Assembly (NCBI GenBank): GCA_017965445.1
Contig: JAGCPZ010000064.1
Coordinates: 1-57,483, forward strand
DNA length: 57,483 bases
Direction of reading: 5' to 3'
Source: Fibrobacter sp.
Lineage (GTDB): Bacteria; Fibrobacterota; Fibrobacteria; Fibrobacterales; Fibrobacteraceae
In this document: piece after piece, positions 32,522 to 40,730 of the stretch
How the letters are laid out: each line of letters opens with the position of its first letter
Position numbering within the stretch: the stretch's first letter is position 1
Made by a program: the position numbers and the translations under genes
Notes under the pieces: model-generated
Databases searched by the model: none
What the model saw: the letters and a program-made list of their open reading frames with translations, nothing else
What the model was told of the DNA's origin: nothing

Positions 32522-33556
32522 TTACAAGAACCAGTATGTGATGTTCAACTGTCCTTGCCATGTCTTTGGCGCATCGTTGCTGTCGCTGATGCGCGTCATC
32601 CCGAATACAAAGCGCAGGTCGAAATCGAGCATGGACTTGCCAATGCTGCGTGAAATACCGATGCCTGCCGTGATGTCGAATTCAAAGGCCTTTAACCCTC
32701 CCTTGTCTTCGAACTTTTCGGTTCCGTAAATATCGGTGATTTTAGATTCGCTTTTCGAATAAACGTTGAACGAGAATATCGGGCCCGCTTCGAAGTAGAT
32801 GACATTTGGGATGGTGACGCGGGCGAGGAATGGCAAGTCGATATTCAACTGCATTGCGGAATATTCGATTTCCAGGTCGGATTTCTGGTCTTCCAAGCCG
32901 GAGTCTTTCCAATCTAAAATGACGGATGCGTTGGTCTTGCCGGTTCCCTGTCTAAGCGCTAGGCTCAAGTCGCTACGTACGTTGAAGTACGGCGATGCGA
33001 CAAACATGCCGCTCATACCGACCTTGAATCCGACACCCCAGAAATTGCTCAACAGATCATCGGCTCCGCTAATGGTAAGGCTGTAATCCTTGCCTGGCTT
33101 GATATCGTTCAGGCCGAACTTTGTGCTAAAGTAGTCGTTGTAGGTGATACCTGCGGTAATGCCGCCCCAAATACGCTTGGGCTTGTCTTGCGCTGGCTGC
33201 GGCTCGGCTGGCTTTTCTTCTTTGATTGCCGGTGCTGCTTCGGGCGCTGTTTCAGGTGCTATTTCGGGAACTGCGTTTGCGGTGGTGTCGGGGGCCTGCA
33301 ATGAATCCGTTGCTGTTGTCGGTTCGTATGATGTGATTTCGTAATTGATTGGGGTCGCGGAAGCCGAATCTATTTGCGGGATGGCCGCCGGGGCGGGATT
33401 TTCTGCCGTAGTTGAAACTTCCGTTGGTGTCGGAACTGCCGTCGGCGTTAGTGAAGAGTCAGGAGCCTGTACAGCCTGTTCTGTAACGTCTTGCGCAGAA
33501 AGCCAGCACGGAAAAAGTAATAGAAATGCTAAATAGCGAGAGAACGGTTGCTTCAA
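32522..33556 (-). CDS. Outer-membrane beta-barrel protein of the fibro-slime operon
   Basis: About 344 residues. The likely start is the TTG at 33556, because AAGGAGG lies directly upstream and a signal peptide (KQPFSRYLAFLLLFPCWLSA) begins there; an in-frame TTG 30 bases earlier has no such site. Residues about 25-120 are a Pro/Thr/Ala/Glu-rich linker (EIAPETAPEAAPAIKEE), long enough to span peptidoglycan or reach a partner. Residues about 130-344 are amphipathic strands ending in YWFL, like PorT-type outer-membrane barrels. It is the first gene of the fibro-slime operon, so a role in exporting or anchoring the slime proteins is a reasonable inference. Confidence 0.75.
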   Translation of the reverse strand: MKQPFSRYLAFLLLFPCWLSAQDVTEQAVQAPDSSLTPTAVPTPTEVSTTAENPAPAAIPQIDSASATPINYEITSYEPTTATDSLQAPDTTANAVPEIAPETAPEAAPAIKEEKPAEPQPAQDKPKRIWGGITAGITYNDYFSTKFGLNDIKPGKDYSLTISGADDLLSNFWGVGFKVGMSGMFVASPYFNVRSDLSLALRQGTGKTNASVILDWKDSGLEDQKSDLEIEYSAMQLNIDLPFLARVTIPNVIYFEAGPIFSFNVYSKSESKITDIYGTEKFEDKGGLKAFEFDITAGIGISRSIGKSMLDFDLRFVFGMTRISDSNDAPKTWQGQLNITYWFL

Positions 33557-33665
33557 AATATTCCTCCTTATTGGAATTGAATCCAAAATACGTAATATAA
33601 ATTTAACCTCAAATTGCTGTTATGGATAAGTTTTTTTTGGAAAGGGAAGGGTAAGGGCGAAATGT

Positions 33666-33835
33666 CGTCCCGGCCCGAGCTGTCATCCCGGATTAATTCC
33701 GGGATCGGTTGTTCTGCATAAAAAACAGACCCCGCAACAAGTGCGGGGTGACAGTAAGAAAAGTCCGGGGTGACATTAAGAGCGGCTTGTTATCCTGCTT
33801 CGCTGTCATCCCGGATTAATTCCGGGACGGTTGTT
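33666..33835. repeat. Cluster of repeat A copies
   Basis: At least three copies: GTCATCCCGG...CCGGGATCGG at about 33681-33708, an inverted GACCCCGC...GCGGGGTGAC at about 33728-33753, and GTCATCCCGG...CCGGGACGG at about 33804-33830. Together with the structured repeats after them they fill the 449-base spacer between 33557 and 34005, and no gene is seen. Confidence 0.75.
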
Positions 33836-33837
33836 AG

Positions 33838-34005
33838 TGATTAGTGGTCTGCTTCGCAGTCCCTAATCCTTCGGCTCACCAATACGAAAGCAAGCTTTCG
33901 TGCTGGATTCGCCTTTTGGATTAGTCGTGGGACTTGCTTCGCAAGTCCATAACTCGTCGCCTCGGTCATGGAAAAATGCGAGCATTTTTCCGCGACGCTC
34001 GGCTC
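33838..34005. repeat. Chain of small hairpins ending in a GCCTCGG...CTCGGCTC element
   Basis: Consecutive palindromes: GTCTGCTTCGCAGTC, ACGAAAGCAAGCTTTCGT, GGACTTGCTTCGCAAGTCC, then the element at 33959-34005. Its core is GAAAAATGC-GA-GCATTTTTC. That element shares its ends and layout with the one at 52347-52393, where the core is GAAACATGC-AA-GCATGTTTC, so the stem is conserved through paired changes. The gene stop at 34006 abuts it. Confidence 0.7.
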
Positions 34006-34947
34006 CTAGTCGTTTATCATGCGCTCGTAGAACTTGCGGTATTTGTCCTTGTCTTCTGTCTTGCGGACGGCGATGGCGTCTTGCGGGTGGCGGTTGAGCA
34101 TGCCCGTAATCATCTGCGGAATGATGTAGCCCCATTCGTACTTTTCCTTGAGCGGGAGGAATAGTTCCTGGATGGCGTCGAGCACCGGACGCAAGTCGTA
34201 CTTCGGATTCTTGAGGAAGCTGAGCAGAAGTTCGGTGGTGCAGTTGCCAGCGCCGCGGCCCATGCCGGACACGGAACCGTCGAGGTAATCGACGTGGTTG
34301 ATGATTGCCTGAATCGTGTTGGAGAAGGCGAGCTGCTGGTTGTTGTGCCCATGGAAGCCGAACTTCTTGTTCTTCACGATGGCTTTGTAACGAGCGAGTT
34401 CCTTGTCGATGTCTTCCTGGTAGAAGGCGCCGAAGCTATCCACGAGGTAGAGCACGTCGGCCTTGCATTCTTCTTGCACCTGGTGGAGCGCTTCGTCAAG
34501 TTCCGGGCCGCGGTCGCGGCTCACGGCCATGATGTTGAGCGTCGTTTCATAGCCCATGTCGTGGAAGGCGTTCACCATGCTGATGCCCTTGTCGATGTTT
34601 TTCACGTAGCTTGCCACGCGGAACATCTGGTAGGGGCTTTCGCTGGCGGGCTTCACGGCGTCCATGTTCACGCGACCCACGTCGGCCATCACGGCCATCT
34701 TCATCTTGGATTCGATACCGTCTTTGACTTTCCAGAGCAAATCGTCGTCGCAGAACTTCCACGGACCGTATTCCTTCGGGTCGAAAAGTTCGGGGGAGTT
34801 CTTGTAACCCATTTCCATGTAGTCGATGCCGGCTGCAGAAAGGAGCGTGTATAATCTACGCACGAATTCAAGAGAAAAATCGTGCTTGTTGACGAGACCG
34901 CCGTCGCGGATGGTGCAGTCGAGGACTTTGATTGTTTCGTAGTACAT
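34006..34947 (-). CDS. DRE-TIM metallolyase (HMGL/4-hydroxy-2-oxovalerate aldolase-like)
   Basis: 313 residues. The TIM-barrel begins with VLDCTIRDGG (metal Asp and catalytic Arg, residues about 8-17) and has the second metal motif GFHGHNNQQLA (about 195), then SGMGRGAGNCTTE (about 225). These are the hallmarks of the HMG-CoA lyase/isopropylmalate synthase/hydroxy-oxovalerate aldolase superfamily. The short size and lack of a C-terminal communication domain favour an aldolase-type enzyme; the true substrate is unknown. The ATG at 34947 fits homology, and upstream frames run into heptamer repeats. No Shine-Dalgarno is visible. It is not in an operon. Confidence 0.82.
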   Translation of the reverse strand: MYYETIKVLDCTIRDGGLVNKHDFSLEFVRRLYTLLSAAGIDYMEMGYKNSPELFDPKEYGPWKFCDDDLLWKVKDGIESKMKMAVMADVGRVNMDAVKPASESPYQMFRVASYVKNIDKGISMVNAFHDMGYETTLNIMAVSRDRGPELDEALHQVQEECKADVLYLVDSFGAFYQEDIDKELARYKAIVKNKKFGFHGHNNQQLAFSNTIQAIINHVDYLDGSVSGMGRGAGNCTTELLLSFLKNPKYDLRPVLDAIQELFLPLKEKYEWGYIIPQMITGMLNRHPQDAIAVRKTEDKDKYRKFYERMIND

Positions 34948-34951
34948 AGTT

Positions 34952-34986
34952 AGACGAGAGACGAAAGACGAGAGACGAAAGAGCTT
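34952..34986. repeat. Heptamer tandem repeat (AGACGAR) at a gene start
   Basis: Units AGACGAG, AGACGAA, AGACGAG, AGACGAA, then degenerate AGAGCTT. The array lies five bases upstream of the aldolase start codon, where its ribosome-binding site would be expected. Confidence 0.85.
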
Positions 34987-35485
34987 GTAGTTCAAACGGC
35001 TGACGTTATCGTCGTGGGTTGAGGTTAAAGTGATTTGAACCGTCATTCAGAGCGATGAAATCGCGAAGAATCCAGTCATTTTTCAATTACATCGCAAACA
35101 TAGGTTTTAAAAAATGAATGGTCAAGAGCTGTCGTTGCAGAAGCTTTAAATATTTCGTTATTTAACGCAATTGTAGCGAAGAAAAGAAACGCAATACTGA
35201 AAATTTGATGGATTTAAGGTTCTTTGAGTTTTATGGATAGCTGGAAACAGAACTTTTATGACCCTGTATCCCTGATACTTGATTAAAATACGGCTGTTGT
35301 TTGAACGGCTTCAATCTGAAAAATATTGTGCCCGAGTTTGAATAATTGACAATCTACGCTAAATGTGCGTTAAATAGTTGTTAGATCGATTGTTTGACTT
35401 TCTTTACAATTACGGAGTGTCATCAAAAATCACACCCTATTTTATTTTACTTTGCTCTAGCCCATCGCTTATGTATATTATGCCC
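34987..35485. other. AT-rich spacer upstream of the GH9 gene, with one repeat B copy
   Basis: 35042-35075 is a divergent repeat B (GTCATTCAGAG...GAATCCAGT). The rest shows no gene. A possible GH9 promoter is TTTGCT (35451-35456), a 17-base spacer, then TATATT (35474-35479). Confidence 0.45.
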
Positions 35486-37633
35486 ATGCATATATATAAG
35501 TCTTTTTTCCCGATTTTCCCTGTGGCCGTCCTTTTGGGCGCGTCCGCAGTTTCTGCTGACACGAAATTTTTCTACAACCAGGTGGGTTATGATACAGACC
35601 AACCCATTACTGTGATTGTCAGGAGCGACCAACTTCAAGATGGCGCTGAATTTAGCGTGATGTCGAACGGCTCATCGGTCAAGACGGGAAAACTTTCGGC
35701 CGGTTCCAATCCAGACAACTGGCTGAATAACGGCAAGTTCTTCGTAGCGGATTTGAGCGGCCTTGCGGCAGGAAAATACACGCTGCAGGTTTCCGAGAAC
35801 GGGCAACCGCAAAAATCGGGCGAATTTACGGTGGGCGAGAACGCTTTGGCGAAAAACACGCTTGCGACTGTGCTTGATTATTTCTATAACGACCGTGCGA
35901 ACAACCCGACCGTCGAAGGTTGGGACAAGAGCATGGGCATTTATAAGTCCGACAAGAAGGTCGATGTCCATGGCGGTTGGTATGATGCTAGTGGCGACGT
36001 GAGCAAATACTTGAGCCACCTTTCTTACGCAAACTACTTGAATCCGCAGCAGATTCCCTTGACGGTTTGGTCGCTTGCGTTTGCTTCGGAACGCATCCCG
36101 AAGTTGCTTTCTTCGACATCCACAAAGGCTAAAACGGCTGATGAAGCGGCTTACGGTGCGGATTTCTTGGTGCGTATGCTCTCCGACGAGGGCTACTTCT
36201 ACATGACCGTGTTCGATAACTGGGGCTCGCCTTTGGGCAAACGCGAAATTTGTGCGTTTACGGGTTCGGATGGTGTCAAGAGTACGGATTATCAGGCGGC
36301 ATTCCGCGAAGGTGGTGGCATGGCGATTGCCGGGCTTGCAAGTGCTGCAAGGCTTAAGCTGAAGGGCGATTTTACAAGCGACAAGTATTTGGAAGCGGCT
36401 GAAAAGGGCTATAAGCATTTGTCCGAAAAGCAGGGAAATGGCGATTGTGCTTATTGCGATGACCACAAGGAAAACATCATCGACGATTACACGGCGCTCT
36501 TGGCGGCAACGGAACTTTTTGCAGCGACTCAGAAAAAGGATTATTTGACGGATGCTCGTAAACGTGCAGAACATCTTATCGGTCGTTTGAGCGCAGATGG
36601 CTATTTCTGGAGCGATAACGATAAAAAGCGTCCGTTCTGGCATGCGAGCGATGCGGGCCTCCCGCTGATTGCGCTTGTCCGTTATGCCGAAATCGAAAGC
36701 CCGATTAGCGTGTATGCGGAGTCCCCTGATTTTGATCTTATGGATTGGAGCTGCGTCGATAGGCTAGGTGCTACCTGCGATAATCCGCATTTTAGTAAGG
36801 TCATGGATGCTGTCAAGGCTCATCTCAATTGGCTAGTCTCTATTACGAACAAGGTGGATAATCCGTTCGGTTATGCCCGCCAGACTTACAAGACTCAGGA
36901 TAAGATAAAGGACGGTTTCTTCATTCCGCATGATAATGAAAGTAATTATTGGTGGCAGGGTGAAGATGCCCGTATCGCAAGCCTCTCTGCGGCGGCAATG
37001 TATGCAGCTCGCTCTTTGGACAAGAGTATTGCTGATAGCGTGCAGAAATATGCAGCCGATCAGCTCGACTGGATTTTGGGCAAGAATCCGTATGCGACTT
37101 GCATGATGTACGGTAAAGGAACCAAGAATCCGCAAAAGTACGATGGGCAATCTACGTACGATGCAACGCTTGAAGGCGGTATTGCAAACGGAATTAGCGG
37201 CAAGAACCAAGACGGCTCGGGCATTGCCTGGACGGATGACGGTGTTGGTGCTGTGGGCTTTGATGCTTTGAAGGAAACGTGGCAAGTATGGCGCTGGGAC
37301 GAACAGTGGCTGCCGCATAGCACGTGGTACTTGATGGCTGTCGTGGAACGCTATGACGAAATGACGAAGATAATCGAGCCGCCGCGTTCTGCATTGCCGA
37401 AGATTTTGGCTACGGCCAAATTCGGCATGTCGCTTGTGGGCAAAACGCTTTCGCTCAATTTGCCACGCGTTGCTGTTGGCAAGTCCGTTAAAATTCTTGA
37501 TGTGCGCGGCAATGTGCAAATGCAAAAGACAGTGCAGAGTATGAACGAGACGATGAACGTGAGTGCGCTCAAGAGCGGAGTTTACCTTGTGCAAGTTGGC
37601 GATTTGTCCGCTAAGAAGATAATGCTGAGGTGA
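35486..37633 (+). CDS. Glycoside hydrolase family 9 cellulase with Ig-like N-domain and sorting tail
   Basis: About 715 residues. After a signal peptide (HIYKSFFPIFPVAVLLGASAVSA) comes the Ig-like CelD_N domain (FYNQVGYDTDQPITVIV, residues about 28-115), then the GH9 (alpha/alpha)6 barrel. The catalytic Asp pair is in GGWYDASGDVSKYL (about 163-175); WILGKNPYATCMMYGKG is near 530, and the likely acid Glu is in RWDEQWLPHSTWYL (about 605). The usual PHHR His motif after NPY is not seen. The final 75 residues (VKILDVRGNVQMQKTV ... GVYLVQVGD) are the sorting-like tail. The product is probably a secreted or surface endoglucanase. In-frame ATGs at 35471 and 35480 are alternative starts; 35486 is favoured because TATATT ends six bases before it. 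Confidence 0.92.
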   Translation: MHIYKSFFPIFPVAVLLGASAVSADTKFFYNQVGYDTDQPITVIVRSDQLQDGAEFSVMSNGSSVKTGKLSAGSNPDNWLNNGKFFVADLSGLAAGKYTLQVSENGQPQKSGEFTVGENALAKNTLATVLDYFYNDRANNPTVEGWDKSMGIYKSDKKVDVHGGWYDASGDVSKYLSHLSYANYLNPQQIPLTVWSLAFASERIPKLLSSTSTKAKTADEAAYGADFLVRMLSDEGYFYMTVFDNWGSPLGKREICAFTGSDGVKSTDYQAAFREGGGMAIAGLASAARLKLKGDFTSDKYLEAAEKGYKHLSEKQGNGDCAYCDDHKENIIDDYTALLAATELFAATQKKDYLTDARKRAEHLIGRLSADGYFWSDNDKKRPFWHASDAGLPLIALVRYAEIESPISVYAESPDFDLMDWSCVDRLGATCDNPHFSKVMDAVKAHLNWLVSITNKVDNPFGYARQTYKTQDKIKDGFFIPHDNESNYWWQGEDARIASLSAAAMYAARSLDKSIADSVQKYAADQLDWILGKNPYATCMMYGKGTKNPQKYDGQSTYDATLEGGIANGISGKNQDGSGIAWTDDGVGAVGFDALKETWQVWRWDEQWLPHSTWYLMAVVERYDEMTKIIEPPRSALPKILATAKFGMSLVGKTLSLNLPRVAVGKSVKILDVRGNVQMQKTVQSMNETMNVSALKSGVYLVQVGDLSAKKIMLR

Positions 37634-37795
37634 AAAACTGACCCCGGAACGGAGTCCGGGGTGACATTATAAAGTAGTCGTCATCCTGAGCTACGCGATA
37701 TATGAAACTTGGCAACTTGTTGCCTTAGTTGAATTAGGTTCGTAGGAGCAGGATCCAGTTAAGTTCAGCACTGGATCCTTCAACCTTACGGTTTC
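37634..37795. repeat. Repeat A copy and an inverted pair of repeat B
   Basis: GACCCCGG...CCGGGGTGAC (about 37640-37665) is repeat A. GTCATCCTGAGC... (37680) and its inverted partner ending in TTTCAGGATGACG (about 37791-37804), with GGATCCAGT/ACTGGATCC in the middle, form a long imperfect hairpin. Confidence 0.75.
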
Positions 37796-37931
37796 AGGAT
37801 GACGAAATCGGTGCTGTCATGCCGGACTTAGGATGACGAATTCGGAACTGTCATGCCGGACTTAGGATGACGAAATCGATGCTGCCATGCCGGACTTAGG
37901 ATGACGAATCCGGTGCTGTCATGCTGGACTT
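37796..37931. repeat. 34-bp tandem repeat, four units
   Basis: Four contiguous 34-bp units (37796, 37830, 37864, 37898), each beginning AGGATGACGAA and ending CATGCYGGACTT, with few differences. Each unit joins a repeat B end (AGGATGAC) to a repeat A-like arm (GTCATGCCGGACTT). Units are directly adjacent with no unique spacers, so it is not a CRISPR array. The last unit runs into GTTCCGGCATCAGTTGTTT, a complete repeat A end. Confidence 0.9.
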
Positions 37932-37988
37932 GTTCCGGCATCAGTTGTTTTCTCTCGTCTGTAGCCCGCTAAGCGGGCGTTCGCTCCA

Positions 37989-39467
37989 CTAATTTGTGGG
38001 CTTGAATTTTCTAGTGGGGGCAAATGCCATTTGCGCTAAAATGTCCTTGCCTTGTTCCATGAGCTTCTTGGCGTCTTCGGCGAGCTTGTCTTCGGCATTA
38101 TCCTCGATGACCTTGCTCAAGTATTCCATGGCGACATTCACATCCAACTTTGACTGTATGCGCAGTTCGCCGATGTCAAAGCGGGCGCGACGTAGAATCC
38201 CTGCGTCGGTTTCCTTGGCGATACCTTTTTCCAAAAGCACGATAGCGGCTTCGGGGACACCCTTTTGCTTTGCTATGGTTCCCCATTCAATCCACTGCGT
38301 ACTTGGAACCTCGATATAGCAGCCCACAATTCTGTTCACGGAGTCCCTTACATCTTGGGCCTTGATCGGTTCTTCTTGCAAAAGCGATGTCAGGCCGTAT
38401 TGCAGCAACCGCGCGGCGTTCTCGGTTTCGCCGTTGTTTGCAGCCTCTAGACCTTTGCTGATCATCTTGCGTGTGCGTTCGCCCGGCGTTGTCGTTTCCG
38501 CATTCTCGCGGTTATTTCCCGTTGCCAGCTTTACACTGCGGTGCGGCATGTAGTAGCCCGCGACTCCGCCTAACGCAAAGAATATCGGCGATTCGGCGGC
38601 CACCGCATTGAAAATTCCAGGGTTCAGGAACCAGTCTATCGCCATGCTGATGACAAGAGCGAATTCCGAAATCTTGCAGACGTAAGACGGAATGGCATCC
38701 TTTTCTCTATCGAACGTGTTGGCGCCAAACAAGAAGCAGAGCATCAGGCTTACGCCCATGTAGCGCCCCGATGCAAACTGGTTAAAGAACGACGTGTCGA
38801 TCAGCAAATCGACAAAGAACCCGCTGATAATTGCAACCACGATGGCGTAGGCATAGACATACAGCGTATTCCAGCGCTTTTCGAGCTGCATGAGCGCGAA
38901 CATGAAAAAGATGACGAAGAAAATATAGGACCAGGCGCTCGGGAGCAAGAGGCTGCAAGTAAGCCAACTTTCGGTGTTGCCACGGCTTGGAATGTACGCC
39001 CAACGGTAGCGGATGAATTTGTCTGTATAATTGTTAATCCATTTGTTGCGTTCTTCTTCGAACTGCTTGTCGGTGGGGTAGGATTTGTGCTCTGCCGCGT
39101 ATTGCTCCTTGCCGCCCTGGTTTTCCCACCAGTCAAGGAACTCTCCCTTCATTTCCTCGATGCGGTCCTCGATAATGGGGGTGGGGTTTTCGACGCGGTA
39201 GCGTTCTTTGTAAAGTTCAAATTCCTGTTTTTTGGTGTTCTTGTCCGGAGTGAGTCCGACCCTCTTGAATTCCTCGGCGCGTTCCTCGTTCCACCACTTG
39301 TCGAATGACTGGTGGAGGTCTTTTTCTTGCCGCAACTGTTGGATTGTCGGGTTGAGGGTCGTATTGAAGTTGAATACTCCAATAGCTACAAGCGCAATAA
39401 GCGTCAAGTAGTGATGGAATTTAAACACCCTGAACGGGGCTAAGAGAATGCTCAATATTTTCTTCAT
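37989..39467 (-). CDS. Membrane protein: degenerate rhomboid-like domain plus TPR-like tail
   Basis: 492 residues. One N-terminal membrane segment (about 14-34) precedes a charged, Trp/Glu-rich extracytoplasmic stretch (about 40-150). Five or so hydrophobic segments follow (about 165-320), whose spacing recalls rhomboid proteases (MFALMQLEKRWNTLYVYAYA, then FASGRYMGVSLML). The expected GxSG serine motif reads as ASGR and no clear catalytic His pair is seen, so it is probably not a protease. Residues about 340-490 are alpha-helical repeats (TPR-like). TATATT ends seven bases before the ATG. It lies 48 bases after the kinase gene and probably forms an operon with it. The rhomboid comparison is by pattern only. 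Confidence 0.6.
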   Translation of the reverse strand: MKKILSILLAPFRVFKFHHYLTLIALVAIGVFNFNTTLNPTIQQLRQEKDLHQSFDKWWNEERAEEFKRVGLTPDKNTKKQEFELYKERYRVENPTPIIEDRIEEMKGEFLDWWENQGGKEQYAAEHKSYPTDKQFEEERNKWINNYTDKFIRYRWAYIPSRGNTESWLTCSLLLPSAWSYIFFVIFFMFALMQLEKRWNTLYVYAYAIVVAIISGFFVDLLIDTSFFNQFASGRYMGVSLMLCFLFGANTFDREKDAIPSYVCKISEFALVISMAIDWFLNPGIFNAVAAESPIFFALGGVAGYYMPHRSVKLATGNNRENAETTTPGERTRKMISKGLEAANNGETENAARLLQYGLTSLLQEEPIKAQDVRDSVNRIVGCYIEVPSTQWIEWGTIAKQKGVPEAAIVLLEKGIAKETDAGILRRARFDIGELRIQSKLDVNVAMEYLSKVIEDNAEDKLAEDAKKLMEQGKDILAQMAFAPTRKFKPTN

Positions 39468-39515
39468 ACTAATGAATATAAACAAATCATTAGCAGAGTG
39501 GTATTGGCTTAGTGG

Positions 39516-40622
39516 CTAAAATGTGCGATTTCCGTATTCGTTCAGCTGGTTCCACAGAAAATCCGTGTTCACATCGCGGTAGCCAAGGGCGTTGACCTCT
39601 TCGCGGAGCTTGTGGGCGATGGCGAACAAGTTAGGACTTTTTTTCATGCGTTCTGTGCTGTCGAACGTGGTGAGAGCGTCAATCCAGTCGTGGATTTCCG
39701 GGAAACGGTCGTCGTTGAATACGTTTTCGCGACCGCTCTCGATGTAGTCCAAGTAGCGCTTGGTGATGAGGTGGCTGTCCTCGTTGTAGATTTCGCCTGC
39801 TTTCGGGTAGAGCTTCTGCCCGGTCAGGTATTCGTGCATGACGGCGCCAAAGCTGAAGTAATCGACCGCGTAGGTGATGTTTTCGCTAGCCTGGGTCAGT
39901 TCGGGTGCGCTGTAGCAGGGGGTCGCAAGGCCTCCGCCTTCGGTGACCGTTTCGCGCATTTTTGCCTGGGCGTAACCAAAGTCGCAAATCAAGATTTTAT
40001 GGTTGTTCTTGTGCGCCGGATTCTGGCACAGGAGCAAATTCTTGGGCTTGAGGTCCTTGTGGACAATCTGATAGTAATGGAGCTGGCTGATGGTGTTCGC
40101 GAGATAGGCCATTTGCGCCACGCGCTTGACAATTTCGTCTTCGGTGAGCTTCGGCTTCATTACTCTGTCGAGGGAACAGCCCTTGATGAATTCCAGCTTA
40201 AGGTAAGGGTGGCGACCTGCGATACCACCGCCGAAAGTCTGTACCACGCCTTCGATGTTCGTGGCGCGGACGAGGTTGTTAATGCGGATTTCGTCTTGGA
40301 ACGCGCTCAGGAGCATGTTCAAACGGTGCAAGCGGTTCTTGCCGGAATGCGCCCAGTATTTGCAAATTTTCACGACGATTTCTTTTTCGTCGTAGCGCTT
40401 TTCGTCGCGGGGGTGCTGTAACCAAAGCTTCGCCCGGTAAAGCTGGTTGGTGCCTTCTAGCGAAAGCGGCTCAATAAGCTCGATGCGTTCGGCATCGCCG
40501 TTGTGCTTGAAATCCGGGTTATGGTCGAACCACCGCTGGTATTCTTCCATGGTGTAGTGCGGACGGAGCGCCAAGTTGCGCGATACCCTGTCCATCGTTT
40601 CAGCCAAGTTGTTCCAAAACAT
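39516..40622 (-). CDS. Hanks-type serine/threonine protein kinase
   Basis: 368 residues of cytosolic kinase with no membrane anchor or sensor domain. The catalytic loop is HKDLKPKN (about residue 191), the metal-binding DFG is in ILICDFGYAQ (about 214), and the P+1 region is ATPCYSAPEL (about 237). The invariant Lys is probably in EIVVKICKYW (about 90). The Gly-rich loop is weak (SLEGTNQLYRAKL). TAAATT ends six bases before the ATG and leaves no room for a Shine-Dalgarno. The next gene downstream is the rhomboid-like TPR protein, a possible substrate or partner. The activation segment suggests an active enzyme. Confidence 0.88.
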   Translation of the reverse strand: MFWNNLAETMDRVSRNLALRPHYTMEEYQRWFDHNPDFKHNGDAERIELIEPLSLEGTNQLYRAKLWLQHPRDEKRYDEKEIVVKICKYWAHSGKNRLHRLNMLLSAFQDEIRINNLVRATNIEGVVQTFGGGIAGRHPYLKLEFIKGCSLDRVMKPKLTEDEIVKRVAQMAYLANTISQLHYYQIVHKDLKPKNLLLCQNPAHKNNHKILICDFGYAQAKMRETVTEGGGLATPCYSAPELTQASENITYAVDYFSFGAVMHEYLTGQKLYPKAGEIYNEDSHLITKRYLDYIESGRENVFNDDRFPEIHDWIDALTTFDSTERMKKSPNLFAIAHKLREEVNALGYRDVNTDFLWNQLNEYGNRTF

Positions 40623-40643
40623 GGCCCAAATTTAGTAAAATAA

Positions 40644-40670
40644 GACGACCCCGCAACAGTGTGCGGGGTG
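40644..40670 (-). terminator. Repeat A copy after the LOG gene
   Basis: GACCCCGCA/TGCGGGGT-type stem between the LOG and kinase genes. On the minus strand the stem is followed by CGTCTTATTTT, a plausible weak terminator. Confidence 0.5.
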
Positions 40671-40730
40671 ACAACTCGTCAAGACCTAACGGGAAGCTTC
40701 CTCTTACGGGGCTGCATGACGTGACTGCAA

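Noticed and set aside
37796..37931. CRISPR-like array
   Set aside because: The 34-bp units are directly adjacent without unique spacers, and no cas genes are present.
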